From: an uncultured Chlorobiales bacterium
GTDB lineage: Bacteria; Bacteroidota; Chlorobiia; Chlorobiales; Thermochlorobacteraceae
DNA length: 30,488 nucleotides
Direction of reading: 5' to 3'
NCBI GenBank assembly: GCA_937959145.1
Contig: CALGMC010000011.1
Span: 1-30,488, forward strand
The notes under the pieces are model-generated. The model was not told the DNA's origin. It saw nothing but the letters and a program-made list of their open reading frames with translations, and made no database searches. Shown piece after piece: positions 1 to 6,948 of this stretch. Position 1 is the stretch's first letter. Each line of letters opens with the position of its first letter. Position numbers and translations under genes: made by a program.

Positions 1-645
1 GGACCTGAAATCGAGCTCGACGATTACAACTTCACAAAACTCAATTTTCCTGACGACCACCCCGCCCGCGATATGCAAGACACATTCTTCATTCGCAAAG
101 GCGACGGCGAAGACATTGTCCTACGCACGCACACCTCGCCCGTGCAAATTCGTGCCATGCTTGCGCAAAAGCCGCCGCTTCGGCTCATTATGCCCGGCAA
201 GGTTTATCGCAACGAAGCCGTGAGCGCAAGAAGCCTCTGTGTGTTTCATCAACTCGAGGGCTTGTATGTCGATAAAGGCGTGAGTTTCGCCGACCTAAAA
301 GCCACGATTTATTCCTTTGCCAAACAAATGTTCGGAAGCGATGTGAACCTGCGATTCCGACCGAGTTTCTTTCCCTTCACCGAGCCGTCAGCGGAAGTCG
401 ATATCACTTGCTACCTCTGCGGCGGAAAAGGGTGTCGCGTATGCAAGCACACAGGTTGGCTCGAAATTTTGGGGTGCGGAATGGTTCACCCAAACGTGCT
501 GCGAAACTGCGGCATCAATCCTAACGAATATTCGGGCTACGCATGGGGCATGGGCATTGAGCGCACCACACTGCTCCGCTACGGCATTACCGATATTCGC
601 TACCTTTTGGAAAACGACGTGCGAATGCTTGAACAGTTTGAGTAA
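1..645 (+). CDS. pheS: Phenylalanine--tRNA ligase alpha subunit, C-terminal part (5' end outside window)
   Basis: This is the catalytic subunit of phenylalanyl-tRNA synthetase, which charges tRNA-Phe in the cytoplasm as an alpha2beta2 enzyme with PheT. The reading frame is open from base 1, so the start lies upstream; 214 residues are visible. Class II synthetase motifs are clear: RNEAVSARS followed by FHQLEGLYVD (motif 2 region) and GYAWGMGIERTTLLRYGI (motif 3, with the G-x-G-x-E-R core). A cysteine-rich loop, CYLCGGKGCRVCKHTGW, precedes GMVHPNVL; Thermus-like and many other bacterial PheS proteins carry this kind of loop. It ends normally at TAA. No pheT follows on this strand; the next genes are small and unrelated. 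Family assignment is certain. Confidence 0.97.
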   Translation, partial: GPEIELDDYNFTKLNFPDDHPARDMQDTFFIRKGDGEDIVLRTHTSPVQIRAMLAQKPPLRLIMPGKVYRNEAVSARSLCVFHQLEGLYVDKGVSFADLKATIYSFAKQMFGSDVNLRFRPSFFPFTEPSAEVDITCYLCGGKGCRVCKHTGWLEILGCGMVHPNVLRNCGINPNEYSGYAWGMGIERTTLLRYGITDIRYLLENDVRMLEQFE

Positions 646-705
646 AAACTTTTTGCGGAATCAATACGATGATTTAAGTTTCCAACAATAAAAGTAATTC
701 AGGCT

Positions 706-939
706 ATGATAAAGACCCAATTCAAAATCGACAGACCTCTCTACACAAAAAAAGTTACTCCTGAGGAGTTCTTAAAATTGAATGAGGTAGACAAAGAGAA
801 TATCGAGTCGGTAGAGTTTTTGAAGCCAAAGTTGGGTCAGCAAGGCTTCGGAGAAATAATTATCAGATACAAAATACCATTACCGCCGCATAATGTCACA
901 GGAACGAGAATCAAGCGACAAACCATCTCTGCCGCCTGA
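706..939 (+). CDS. Hypothetical protein, 77 aa
   Basis: I do not recognise this 77-residue protein. It begins at an ATG 60 bases after pheS, following an A-rich leader, and has no cysteine, signal peptide or membrane segment. The composition is lysine, isoleucine and glutamate rich (MIKTQFKIDRPLY at the N-terminus, VTPEEFLKLNEVDKENIESV in the middle). The last 47 bases overlap the ATG at 893 that opens the next, frameshifted gene, so the two may be translationally coupled. The DNA is AT-richer and uses more AAA and AGA codons than pheS upstream or the genes beyond 1312, which hints that this small block was acquired separately. It is a gene by length and frame only. Confidence 0.55.
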   Translation: MIKTQFKIDRPLYTKKVTPEEFLKLNEVDKENIESVEFLKPKLGQQGFGEIIIRYKIPLPPHNVTGTRIKRQTISAA

Positions 940-1311
940 AGTTGCTGAAAAATTTTTAGACATAACCAAAAGCAACTTGAAGTTCAAATAAAGCAAGTTG
1001 AATTACAAGATAAGGCTGATGCGCGGAATTATGAGTATGCAAAAGAACTTCTAAAAACGCAACTTGAAGACAGAAAAGACGACCGTCTGCACGAACAGAA
1101 AAAGATTGTTTATCAGAGTATTCTTGTAGGAACAATCATATTTGGAATTCTTGCTGTTACAACCTACCTCGCAGCGAATGGACAAAAAGAGGTAGCCATT
1201 GAAATCATAAAATATGTTGCCCCGTTAGCGGCAGGCGGTTTAGGCGGATATGGATTGGGATATGCAAAAGGTCAAAAATCTAAAGAATCCCAAAAAGATA
1301 CTTCTCCATAA
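893..1311 (+). pseudogene. Small coiled-coil plus membrane protein, interrupted by a frameshift
   Basis: Two frames join into one sensible protein. The first opens at ATG 893 (MSQERESSDKPSLPPEVAEK, then FLDITK) and hits TAA at 989. The second frame is open from 949 to TAA 1309, has no ATG, GTG or TTG start near its beginning, and reads KQLEVQIKQVELQDKADARN, a charged helix ending DDRLHEQKK, a hydrophobic segment (IVYQSILVGTIIFGILAVTT), then a second apolar glycine-rich stretch (APLAAGGLGGYGLGY) and a lysine-rich tail. Joining at the AAAA near 967-970 gives ITK-KQLEVQ, a smooth helix of about 140 residues in total. It resembles small one- or two-helix membrane proteins often annotated as hypothetical. 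The break could be a real inactivating indel, a sequencing error in the A-run, or (less likely) recoding. Confidence 0.6.
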
Positions 1312-1581
1312 ATGACCTTACACGAGTTCATCGCGCAGTTGCTTCGCCAAGTTCCCGACTTGCAAGCCTTTTCAGGAAAAGACTACGACACATTTTACGA
1401 CGAAACCGAGCGCACCTTACACGTCGTTTTTGATAAAAATCGCGACGCCGACCACAGTTACGACTACGAGCCGCTTGATTTCTTAGACGGTGACCTGATG
1501 ATTCACACCGCGCAAGGCGACATCGTTGGATTTTCAATTTTAGAAACAGACATCGGTAAAAGCGCAGACCCTTTACCCTAA
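1312..1581 (+). CDS. Hypothetical acidic protein, 89 aa (possibly DUF2283-like)
   Basis: The ATG directly abuts the TAA of the preceding frameshifted gene, and the stop lies four bases before the YkgJ-like gene, so it is probably co-transcribed with both. The protein is soluble and acidic, rich in aspartate and aromatic residues. The pattern YDETERTLHVVF, then EPLDFLDGDLMIHTAQGDIVGFSILE, is reminiscent of the short beta-strand proteins in DUF2283 (a strand with a YD start, then D-G-x-I-x-x-x-D-x-x-G-x-I-V-G-x-x-I-L). That similarity is by eye only and gives no function. Codon use is like the rest of the chromosome, unlike the AT-rich stretch just upstream. Confidence 0.65.
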   Translation: MTLHEFIAQLLRQVPDLQAFSGKDYDTFYDETERTLHVVFDKNRDADHSYDYEPLDFLDGDLMIHTAQGDIVGFSILETDIGKSADPLP

Positions 1582-1585
1582 TGCT

Positions 1586-2104
1586 ATGCTACTCGACCTC
1601 TCACGTATCAAAGCAATCGCAAAGGAAAAAGAACGCGAGAACAACGCCTTCGCCAAATTTCTCCGACAATTTCCATCATCAACGCTCGACGCGCTTGTCG
1701 CTTCGCTCAACGACGAGATTGAACCCAATATCGACTGCAAAACGTGCGCAAACTGTTGCAAGAACTTTTACGCCGCCGCCTTTGAGCACGAACTTCCTGC
1801 ACTTGCACGAGCAAGCGGCGTTTCAGTAGAAAATTTCAAAGAAACATTCGTCAAGCCCTACAAAGAAGCCTATTACTTCAACACAAAACCCTGCCCGATG
1901 CTTCGAGAAAATTTGTGCAGTGCCTACGAAGTGCGCCCGCTCTGTTGCCAAACCTTCCCGAACCTCAAAGGCGAGCATTTCAAGTATCGGTTTCAACTGG
2001 TGATGGAAAAGTATGCGATATGTCCAATCGCGTTCAATGTGGTTGAGGCATTGAAGGTGAGATTATCTTTTCAAGAAAAATTTGCACATTCGAGCGTCAA
2101 TTAA
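1586..2104 (+). CDS. YkgJ-family cysteine cluster protein (putative Zn/Fe-binding)
   Basis: This 172-residue protein carries the cysteine signature of the YkgJ / CxxCxxCC family: C51, C54, C57 and C58 (DCKTCANCC), then C103 (KPCPML), C111, C120 and C121 (VRPLCCQTFPN) and C146. Family members are thought to chelate zinc or an iron-sulfur cluster through these cysteines; their biochemical role is not settled. The RP-x-x-C-x-x-F/Y pattern is typical. There is no signal peptide, so it should be cytoplasmic. I chose ATG 1586 because it opens the frame holding the cysteine motif; an ATG five bases upstream lies in another frame. It sits in a run of small plus-strand genes with short gaps. Confidence 0.88.
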   Translation: MLLDLSRIKAIAKEKERENNAFAKFLRQFPSSTLDALVASLNDEIEPNIDCKTCANCCKNFYAAAFEHELPALARASGVSVENFKETFVKPYKEAYYFNTKPCPMLRENLCSAYEVRPLCCQTFPNLKGEHFKYRFQLVMEKYAICPIAFNVVEALKVRLSFQEKFAHSSVN

Positions 2105-2116
2105 ACTTTTTCAAAA

Positions 2117-2530
2117 ATGAAACAACTCATTGGGCTATTGTTCATTGCGTTTATTGGTTTGTTCGTTTATTTCACCTTCGTCAAAAAAGAAGACATCACC
2201 ACCGAGCGCGTGAAAGAAGAAGCAGGTAAAGCCGTAGAAAAAATCAAAGACCTTGCCTCGCGCAAAGAAGAACTCCTAAAATCCGCCGAAGAGGAATACA
2301 AAAGCGTCGAGCGGCAGCTCGAGGAAATGAAAAAGCGCGCGATAGAGCGAAAAGAGCAAGCCGAAGAACTCAAAAAGAAAATGGAAGAATTGGGTGCCAA
2401 GCGCGAAGAATTAGAGAAGAAAGCCGAAGAGCTAAAGAACGCAAGCGAGGAGAAATTTAACACGCTCAAAAAAGAATTCGACGAAGCCTTGAAGCAACTG
2501 CAAGAGTTGGAACAGGAGTTGAAAAAATAA
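2117..2530 (+). CDS. Membrane-anchored coiled-coil protein, 137 aa
   Basis: The protein has one N-terminal hydrophobic helix (about residues 4-21, LIGLLFIAFIGLFVYFTFV) and then one long, highly charged alpha-helix made almost wholly of E, K, L, A and R up to its C-terminus. Heptad-like spacing of L and A with repeated EELKKK / EELEKK blocks predicts a continuous coiled coil of about 105 residues. The single helix could be an uncleaved anchor or a signal sequence; there is no lipobox cysteine. I cannot name a family, since low-complexity coiled coils match many proteins weakly. It starts 12 bases after the YkgJ-like gene and is the last gene of the plus-strand run before a convergent junction with the EamA transporter. 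Confidence 0.75.
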   Translation: MKQLIGLLFIAFIGLFVYFTFVKKEDITTERVKEEAGKAVEKIKDLASRKEELLKSAEEEYKSVERQLEEMKKRAIERKEQAEELKKKMEELGAKREELEKKAEELKNASEEKFNTLKKEFDEALKQLQELEQELKK

Positions 2531-2577
2531 ATGCGTGCGTTAAATCTTGTGCGAGCGTTTGCTGTGTGAGTCGTCTG

Positions 2578-3483
2578 TTAGCGTTCTTGTTGGAGCATAA
2601 TGATTCCTGTGATGGCAAGTGCGCCGCCCATGACGAGTGTTAGCGAAAAAGGCTCGCCGAAAAATAAGATGCTCACGCTTGCGGCAATCGCGGGTTGCGC
2701 GTTCATAAACACGGAAATTTGCGAAGGAGTAAGTTTTGAGAGCGCAAAACTAATCAAGCCGTAAGCAACTACCGAGCTAAGTAGTGTAACCCAGAGCACG
2801 CCAAACCACGCGCCCGCCGAAATCATCGACCACTCAAACGAGAGCGTCGGCAGAAAGCCTATCGGGAAGAACATCAGCGCGCCGAGCATCATCATCAACG
2901 CTGTGCCTTGAATGGCATCATACCTCACCAAAATTTTCTTGCCGAATGCCAAGTAACTTGCCCAACACCACACCGCCCCAAGCGTGATAAAGTTTCCGAG
3001 CCATGCGTTCTCTGCAAAGTCCAATGTTTTGCCACTTCCGAAAAGTGCCGTTAAGCCGCCCGATATGGCAATCGCAATCGCGAAAAGTTTGCGCCTCGAG
3101 AGCCGTTCCGATTTGCTCACTACCACCGAAATAAGCAATACCCAAAGCGGCGTCATGGCGTAAAGCACCGCGCTACTTGCGGGAGTGGTGAATTTCAAGC
3201 CAAATAGAAAAAGAAATTGCCCCGATGTGATTCCGACAAAAGCAAGCGCGAAAAGTTTTATCCATTCCGAGAAAGTCGGGCGATTGCCATTGAATCCGCC
3301 GCGCGAAAAAAACAGCACGCCAAAAATCAATGCCGAGCCCGTGAGGCGGAGAAAGGCTAAAACGAGCGGATTAAACTCAACAGAGGCAACGCGCGCAAAA
3401 GAAAAACTCGTGCCTGCAATGAAGGTCTGCGCCATCATCGCCCAATGTGCAGGCGTGATGCGAAAAGTCGATTCAATCTGCAT
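2578..3483 (-). CDS. EamA/DMT-family transporter
   Basis: A 301-residue polytopic inner-membrane protein of the drug/metabolite transporter superfamily, with ten hydrophobic segments arranged as two EamA repeats. Recognisable elements are the N-terminal repeat (AQTFIAGTSFSFARV, NPLVLAFLRLTGSALIFGVLFF), the segment AVLYAMTPLWVLLISVVV, and the second repeat ending FMNAQPAIAASVSILFFGEPFSLTLVMGGALAITGIIML. EamA proteins export metabolites or, in some glycan operons, act as lipid-sugar flippases. The start at 3483 is chosen because its ATG overlaps the TGA of the upstream glycosyltransferase by one base (TGATG), a classic coupling; an upstream in-frame ATG at 3507 would lie inside that gene. It is the last gene of the eight-gene minus-strand unit. 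The substrate is unknown; context suggests a lipid or envelope sugar. Confidence 0.88.
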   Translation of the reverse strand: MQIESTFRITPAHWAMMAQTFIAGTSFSFARVASVEFNPLVLAFLRLTGSALIFGVLFFSRGGFNGNRPTFSEWIKLFALAFVGITSGQFLFLFGLKFTTPASSAVLYAMTPLWVLLISVVVSKSERLSRRKLFAIAIAISGGLTALFGSGKTLDFAENAWLGNFITLGAVWCWASYLAFGKKILVRYDAIQGTALMMMLGALMFFPIGFLPTLSFEWSMISAGAWFGVLWVTLLSSVVAYGLISFALSKLTPSQISVFMNAQPAIAASVSILFFGEPFSLTLVMGGALAITGIIMLQQER

Positions 3484-4598
3484 CAGCCGTAGACTCTGCC
3501 TTTCCACACGATTTTGCGGTCAAAGAGAAGGGTAATCGGAACGAAGATGATGAGCACGTATTGATAGAGTTCGAAGAAGATAAAGTTCGGAGCAAGGCGC
3601 ATCATACGCAAGCGAATCAGCGGCGTGAGCAGAAAGAGCGCGTCAGCACCAAACTTAACGGCAAGCATCGTCAGCGCGGTTTTTATCGGAAACATCACAA
3701 ACGAGAGAGCAGAAAGAAGATGAGTGCAGAAACCAACAAGAAGCGTAATCCAACTTTTCCAATCTGCCGATGTGCCGCCTAAAATCCATCGCTTTTGTTG
3801 CTTGTAAAGTTCGGCGACCGTTTGCATCGGCTCAGTGATGTTTTGCGTTTCGCGCAGTGCGGGATAGGCGATTTTCCACTTCGTTTTCTTGACGGCTTGA
3901 AAGAGCGCGAAATCTTCGGTTACGCTGAATCGAACTTTGGCGTAGCCGCCCACGTCCAGATATGCACGTTTGCGAAAACTGAAATTGTTACCAATGCCGC
4001 CAATCGGATAGCCAATCGCCGCAACCGCCGAGCCTGTGGAAAGCAAATAGGTCCAATTCAATTCTTGAACTTTCTCGAAGAGACGCGAACTGCGTGGTGT
4101 GGTAATGCCGCACACCAGACCCGTTTCGTCGGTGAAGTATTTGATGGTTTCTTTCGCCCAAGTGGGTTGAACGGCGCAGTCGGCATCGGTCATGAGCACG
4201 AACTCTCCTTTTGAAATCAACACGGCTTGATGAATCGCATTGCCTTTGCCTTTAATTTCGGAGGCTTGAACGGCGTAGTAGCGCACGAAAGCAAATCGGC
4301 GTGCGTAGTCTTGAATAATCTCGGCGGTGCGGTCGGTGCTGTGGTCGTCGGCGATAATGATATCGAGTTTCTCTTTGGGATAATCAAGTTGAACAAGCGA
4401 GTCCAAACATCGAGCGATATTGTTTTCTTCGTTGCGTGCGGCGACGACGATGCTCACCATTGGCAACTCGTCCCACGCTTTTGTCGGAAAGCGTCGATGA
4501 ATACCCACGACCAAGACGAGGGTTTCAATCGCGTAAATGCCAATCATTCCGAGCGCAAGAACTTGCAGAACGGTAATAATCGGTTCAAGGATAGCCAT
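3483..4598 (-). CDS. Family 2 glycosyltransferase, membrane-bound
   Basis: A 371-residue processive-type GT2 enzyme (GT-A fold). It has an N-terminal membrane helix (about residues 1-30), then the catalytic domain: VSIVVAARNEENNIARCLDS (nucleotide-sugar binding), IIADDHSTDRT, DADCAVQPTW (the D-x-D metal site) and QQKRWILGG (the Q-x-x-R-W motif). Three hydrophobic segments follow at the C-terminus. Such enzymes transfer a sugar from a nucleotide donor to a lipid or polysaccharide acceptor at the inner face of the membrane. I chose ATG 4598 because it lies one base after the TGA of the deacetylase gene; the longer frame from 4646 would overlap that gene by 47 bases. It is similar in layout to carotenoid glycosyltransferases, but the context favours envelope glycan work. 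The acceptor is unknown. Confidence 0.9.
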   Translation of the reverse strand: MAILEPIITVLQVLALGMIGIYAIETLVLVVGIHRRFPTKAWDELPMVSIVVAARNEENNIARCLDSLVQLDYPKEKLDIIIADDHSTDRTAEIIQDYARRFAFVRYYAVQASEIKGKGNAIHQAVLISKGEFVLMTDADCAVQPTWAKETIKYFTDETGLVCGITTPRSSRLFEKVQELNWTYLLSTGSAVAAIGYPIGGIGNNFSFRKRAYLDVGGYAKVRFSVTEDFALFQAVKKTKWKIAYPALRETQNITEPMQTVAELYKQQKRWILGGTSADWKSWITLLVGFCTHLLSALSFVMFPIKTALTMLAVKFGADALFLLTPLIRLRMMRLAPNFIFFELYQYVLIIFVPITLLFDRKIVWKGRVYG

Positions 4599-4599
4599 A

Positions 4600-5232
4600 T
4601 CACAAAAGGTTAAATGAAAAACGCCTTGAAAGTTCACCAAGCGCAATCGGCAAAACAGCGCGCAGTTTTTGGATGGACTTCTCGTTATCGTGCATCACCA
4701 CAATGTCGCCCGCAGTTGCCGAGCGGAGTAAATTCAACACGGCTTCAGCAGAAACGCTTGCATCAAAATCTGCTGTAAGTAGCGACCACATCACGGGCGT
4801 TAAGTTGAGTTCTTTCAATATCCGAAGTGATACAAAGTTAAACCTTCCGTAAGGAAAACGAAACAGCGATTGACGCGCCGTGCAAGAGGCACACAGCGTC
4901 GATAGAAGTTGCTCCGTTCTGATAACTTCATCACGAAAAAAAGTTTCGTGCAAATTTCGCGTGTGCGAGTAAGAGTGATTGCCAATGCGGTGTCCTTGTT
5001 GAACAATGGCTTTGGCGTAGTCGGGATAGCGTTCAATGTGTTTTCCAATCAGGAAAAATGTGGCTTTAACATGGTATCGCGCTAAAATTTCAAGCAGTTC
5101 GGGCGTGTGAGGCGAGGGCGAATCGTCGACGGTGAGGTAGAGCGCGTCATCGGCTTTGCGCCACAAGCATTGCGGGAAGAGCGCATCAATAAATTTTGGA
5201 ACACGCTTTGGGTAAAACATGCCGCGTTGCAT
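4600..5232 (-). CDS. Polysaccharide deacetylase (NodB/CE4 family)
   Basis: A 210-residue CE4 enzyme that should remove N-acetyl or O-acetyl groups from a sugar polymer or lipid-linked sugar using a divalent metal. All five conserved motifs can be seen: TVDDSPSPHT (motif 1, D36 and D37), HSYSHT (motif 2, metal ligands H86 and H90), RFPYGRFN (motif 3, about 125-132), a tryptophan-containing strand PVMWSLLTADFD (motif 4) and IVVMHDNEKS (motif 5, H181). Motif 1 has S where most have G (TFDDGP). No clear signal peptide, so it probably acts on the cytoplasmic side on a lipid-linked intermediate, as ArnD-like enzymes and deacetylases in some glycolipid pathways do. Its ATG directly abuts the TAA of the nucleotidyltransferase gene and its stop is one base from the next glycosyltransferase. 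Confidence 0.92.
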   Translation of the reverse strand: MQRGMFYPKRVPKFIDALFPQCLWRKADDALYLTVDDSPSPHTPELLEILARYHVKATFFLIGKHIERYPDYAKAIVQQGHRIGNHSYSHTRNLHETFFRDEVIRTEQLLSTLCASCTARQSLFRFPYGRFNFVSLRILKELNLTPVMWSLLTADFDASVSAEAVLNLLRSATAGDIVVMHDNEKSIQKLRAVLPIALGELSRRFSFNLL

Positions 5233-5691
5233 TTAGGATTTTCCGAGTTGTTTCATCAGCCATCGAATATCACTTTGGTCTTTATCGCGTCCAACTGCAA
5301 GTTTGTTTTTAAGCAAGTCCTCTTTTGAGAGCACAAACACGGGTATGCCATCAATGGTTATCTGAACTTTATTTTGCCAAGCCTCATCAAAGCGCACGCC
5401 GTCAATGCTGGTGAGCAAATCAATTCGATTCGGCGCAACGCCAAGTTGAAGAACAATGTTTTCCTCAAGAAAATCTTTTTCGGTTAGGGGAAGCGGCAAG
5501 GTGAAGCATTCCAACGCCTTAACGATACGCTTTGCGTTTTCAGGTGTTGGGTTTATCCAAAAGTCTATATCACCAGTGGCGCGTGGATAGCCGTGAGCGG
5601 CTAATGAATACGCACCAACAACCAAATACTCAACGTGTGCGGTGCTTAAACACGCGAGAAAATCTCTGATGTCTTGATTCAATCGAGTCAT
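5233..5691 (-). CDS. Nucleotidyltransferase-fold protein (MNT/AbiEii-like)
   Basis: A 152-residue protein of the minimal nucleotidyltransferase fold. The G-S/A-type motif VGAYSLAAHG (about residues 25-34) is followed by TGDIDFWI with the metal-binding pair D41 and D43, and a third acidic site probably lies in RIDLLTSIDG. The later part, VFVLSKEDLLKNKLAVGRDKDQSDIRWL, matches the C-terminal K-x-x-A-x-x-R-x-K-D-x-x-D pattern of these proteins. Family members include toxin-like enzymes that transfer nucleotides to tRNA or to a partner protein, but many are uncharacterised. The first 62 bases overlap the 3' end of the small gene upstream. This pair is out of place inside a glycan operon. Confidence 0.87.
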   Translation of the reverse strand: MTRLNQDIRDFLACLSTAHVEYLVVGAYSLAAHGYPRATGDIDFWINPTPENAKRIVKALECFTLPLPLTEKDFLEENIVLQLGVAPNRIDLLTSIDGVRFDEAWQNKVQITIDGIPVFVLSKEDLLKNKLAVGRDKDQSDIRWLMKQLGKS

Positions 5692-5848
5692 CGGGCTGTT
5701 CGGAGTCGGGCATAAATGCCCATGCGTTGCAGGTCAGTTGCCACATCATGCGAAGTGCAAGTTCGGGCGGCAGTGGCGCATCGTGTTCGGAGTCGAGTGT
5801 TTGATTGACTTTTCGGACAACCGTTATTTTCGATTCACGCCTTTCCAT
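5630..5848 (-). CDS. Small partner protein of the nucleotidyltransferase, 72 aa
   Basis: This short gene overlaps the glycosyltransferase upstream by 25 bases and the nucleotidyltransferase downstream by 62 bases. It reads MERRESKITVVRKVNQ, then LPPELALRMMWQLTCNAWAF, then ESRHQRFSRVFK. The M-W-x-L-T-x-x-A-W-A-F core followed by an E-S-R-x-x-R-x-x-x-R-V tail is the pattern of small proteins I recall encoded directly upstream of nucleotidyltransferases in many bacteria and archaea, so I treat it as real despite the overlaps. By position it could be an antitoxin-like or regulatory partner, but nothing in the sequence proves that. Confidence 0.68.
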   Translation of the reverse strand: MERRESKITVVRKVNQTLDSEHDAPLPPELALRMMWQLTCNAWAFMPDSEQPDDSIESRHQRFSRVFKHRTR

Positions 5849-6948
5849 TCGTAGCCCTTTCCAAGTTTGAGCAGTTCTGCCAAAAGCGGTGTAAGCGCAA
5901 CATAAAAAATCTGCAACAACTCCGCCACAAAAAAGACGCGCCGCAAGTCTGTGCGTCCGAACTGCTTAGTCATCTGCCAAACGGCGAAGCCATCAACGCT
6001 GAACTTGATGAGAAACGAAGCAAACGCAATGCGCCATAAATCGCCAAGCCATGCCCACACAGGCGTGAGGAAGAGCGCAAGATTGAAGGCATAAATCAAA
6101 GCAAGTGCGAGAAGAAAAAGCAAAGAGACATCGCCGTAAGCCGTGCCTTTTGACGCCCAACGGATTCGCTGTTTGAGAAACGCGCGAAGTGTTGCAACCG
6201 GTAGTGTTTTCACCGTTGTGCGTTCCGACGCCAAGAAATCAACTCGATAACCGGCTCGGAAGATGTTGCGCATAACGGCTTCGTCATCGCCCGATGCCAG
6301 TTTGATTTTGCCGAAACCGCCTGTCTCAAAAAACAACTTGCGGCGATAAGCGATATTTGCACCGTTGCAAATGGCAGGTTTTCCAAGTTTAATGAGCGCG
6401 CCGCCAATAGCAACAAGCGAGAGAAAATCGAGCGATTGAGATTTCGCAAAGAGATTTTTTTCGCCGTGATAAAGAACCGGCATTGAGAGAAACCCAAGCG
6501 ATGAATCCGAAAAGGCTTTGCTAATCTCTTCAATCCAGGTGGGCGGCGCAAGGCAATCGGCATCGGTGCAGGCAATCACATCGCCTTTGGCGGCGGCAAT
6601 GCCTTTGGCGAGCGACGGTTTTTTTCCGATAGGCATATCGTTACGAATCAAAGTCAAACAGCCACTGTTTTGCGCAAGTGCGAGTTGAGCGGTGTCGTCG
6701 TCGGAGGCGTCGTCAATCAGGATAATTTCAAGCGGAGCACATGTTTGCGCGGCAAGGCTTCGTAGGCAAGTGGCGATAAACTGCGCTTCGTTGCGTGCCG
6801 CAATCACAACGGAAACCCTCGGCGGCGGCGACATGCTGACGGTTGGAGTTTGTGCGGAGTCAAGTTTCCGAAATCCGAATAAAATCCAAACAACAAAACT
6901 CACATACACAACGAGCGAGGCGAGGAAGAGAAAGAAGAAAACGCTCAC
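5824..6948 (-). CDS. Family 2 glycosyltransferase, membrane-bound
   Basis: A 374-residue GT2 enzyme, paralogous in layout to the one at 3483-4598. Order of elements: N-terminal membrane helix (MSVFFFLFLASLVVYVSFVV), VSVVIAARNEAQFIATCLRS, IILIDDASDDDT, DVIACTDADCLAPPTW (D-x-D site), ICNGANIAYRRKLFFETGGF (acceptor-side region), and KQRIRWASKG (Q-x-x-R-W), then three or four membrane segments at the C-terminus. It should add a sugar to a membrane-bound acceptor. The start codon is GTG (6948-6946), overlapping the TGA of the flippase-like gene by four bases (GTGA), which argues for coupling. Acceptor and donor cannot be told from sequence. Confidence 0.9.
   Translation of the reverse strand: MSVFFFLFLASLVVYVSFVVWILFGFRKLDSAQTPTVSMSPPPRVSVVIAARNEAQFIATCLRSLAAQTCAPLEIILIDDASDDDTAQLALAQNSGCLTLIRNDMPIGKKPSLAKGIAAAKGDVIACTDADCLAPPTWIEEISKAFSDSSLGFLSMPVLYHGEKNLFAKSQSLDFLSLVAIGGALIKLGKPAICNGANIAYRRKLFFETGGFGKIKLASGDDEAVMRNIFRAGYRVDFLASERTTVKTLPVATLRAFLKQRIRWASKGTAYGDVSLLFLLALALIYAFNLALFLTPVWAWLGDLWRIAFASFLIKFSVDGFAVWQMTKQFGRTDLRRVFFVAELLQIFYVALTPLLAELLKLGKGYEWKGVNRK

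Noticed and set aside
961..991. Programmed -1 frameshift joining the two parts of the membrane protein
   Set aside because: The bases around the switch do not form a good X-XXY-YYZ slippery heptamer and no hairpin is clear downstream; a simple indel fits better.
3483..6948. Naming one GT2 as a chlorobactene glucosyltransferase (CruC)
   Set aside because: The GT2 motifs are shared by many enzymes and no carotenoid genes lie nearby; the context is a deacetylase and flippase.
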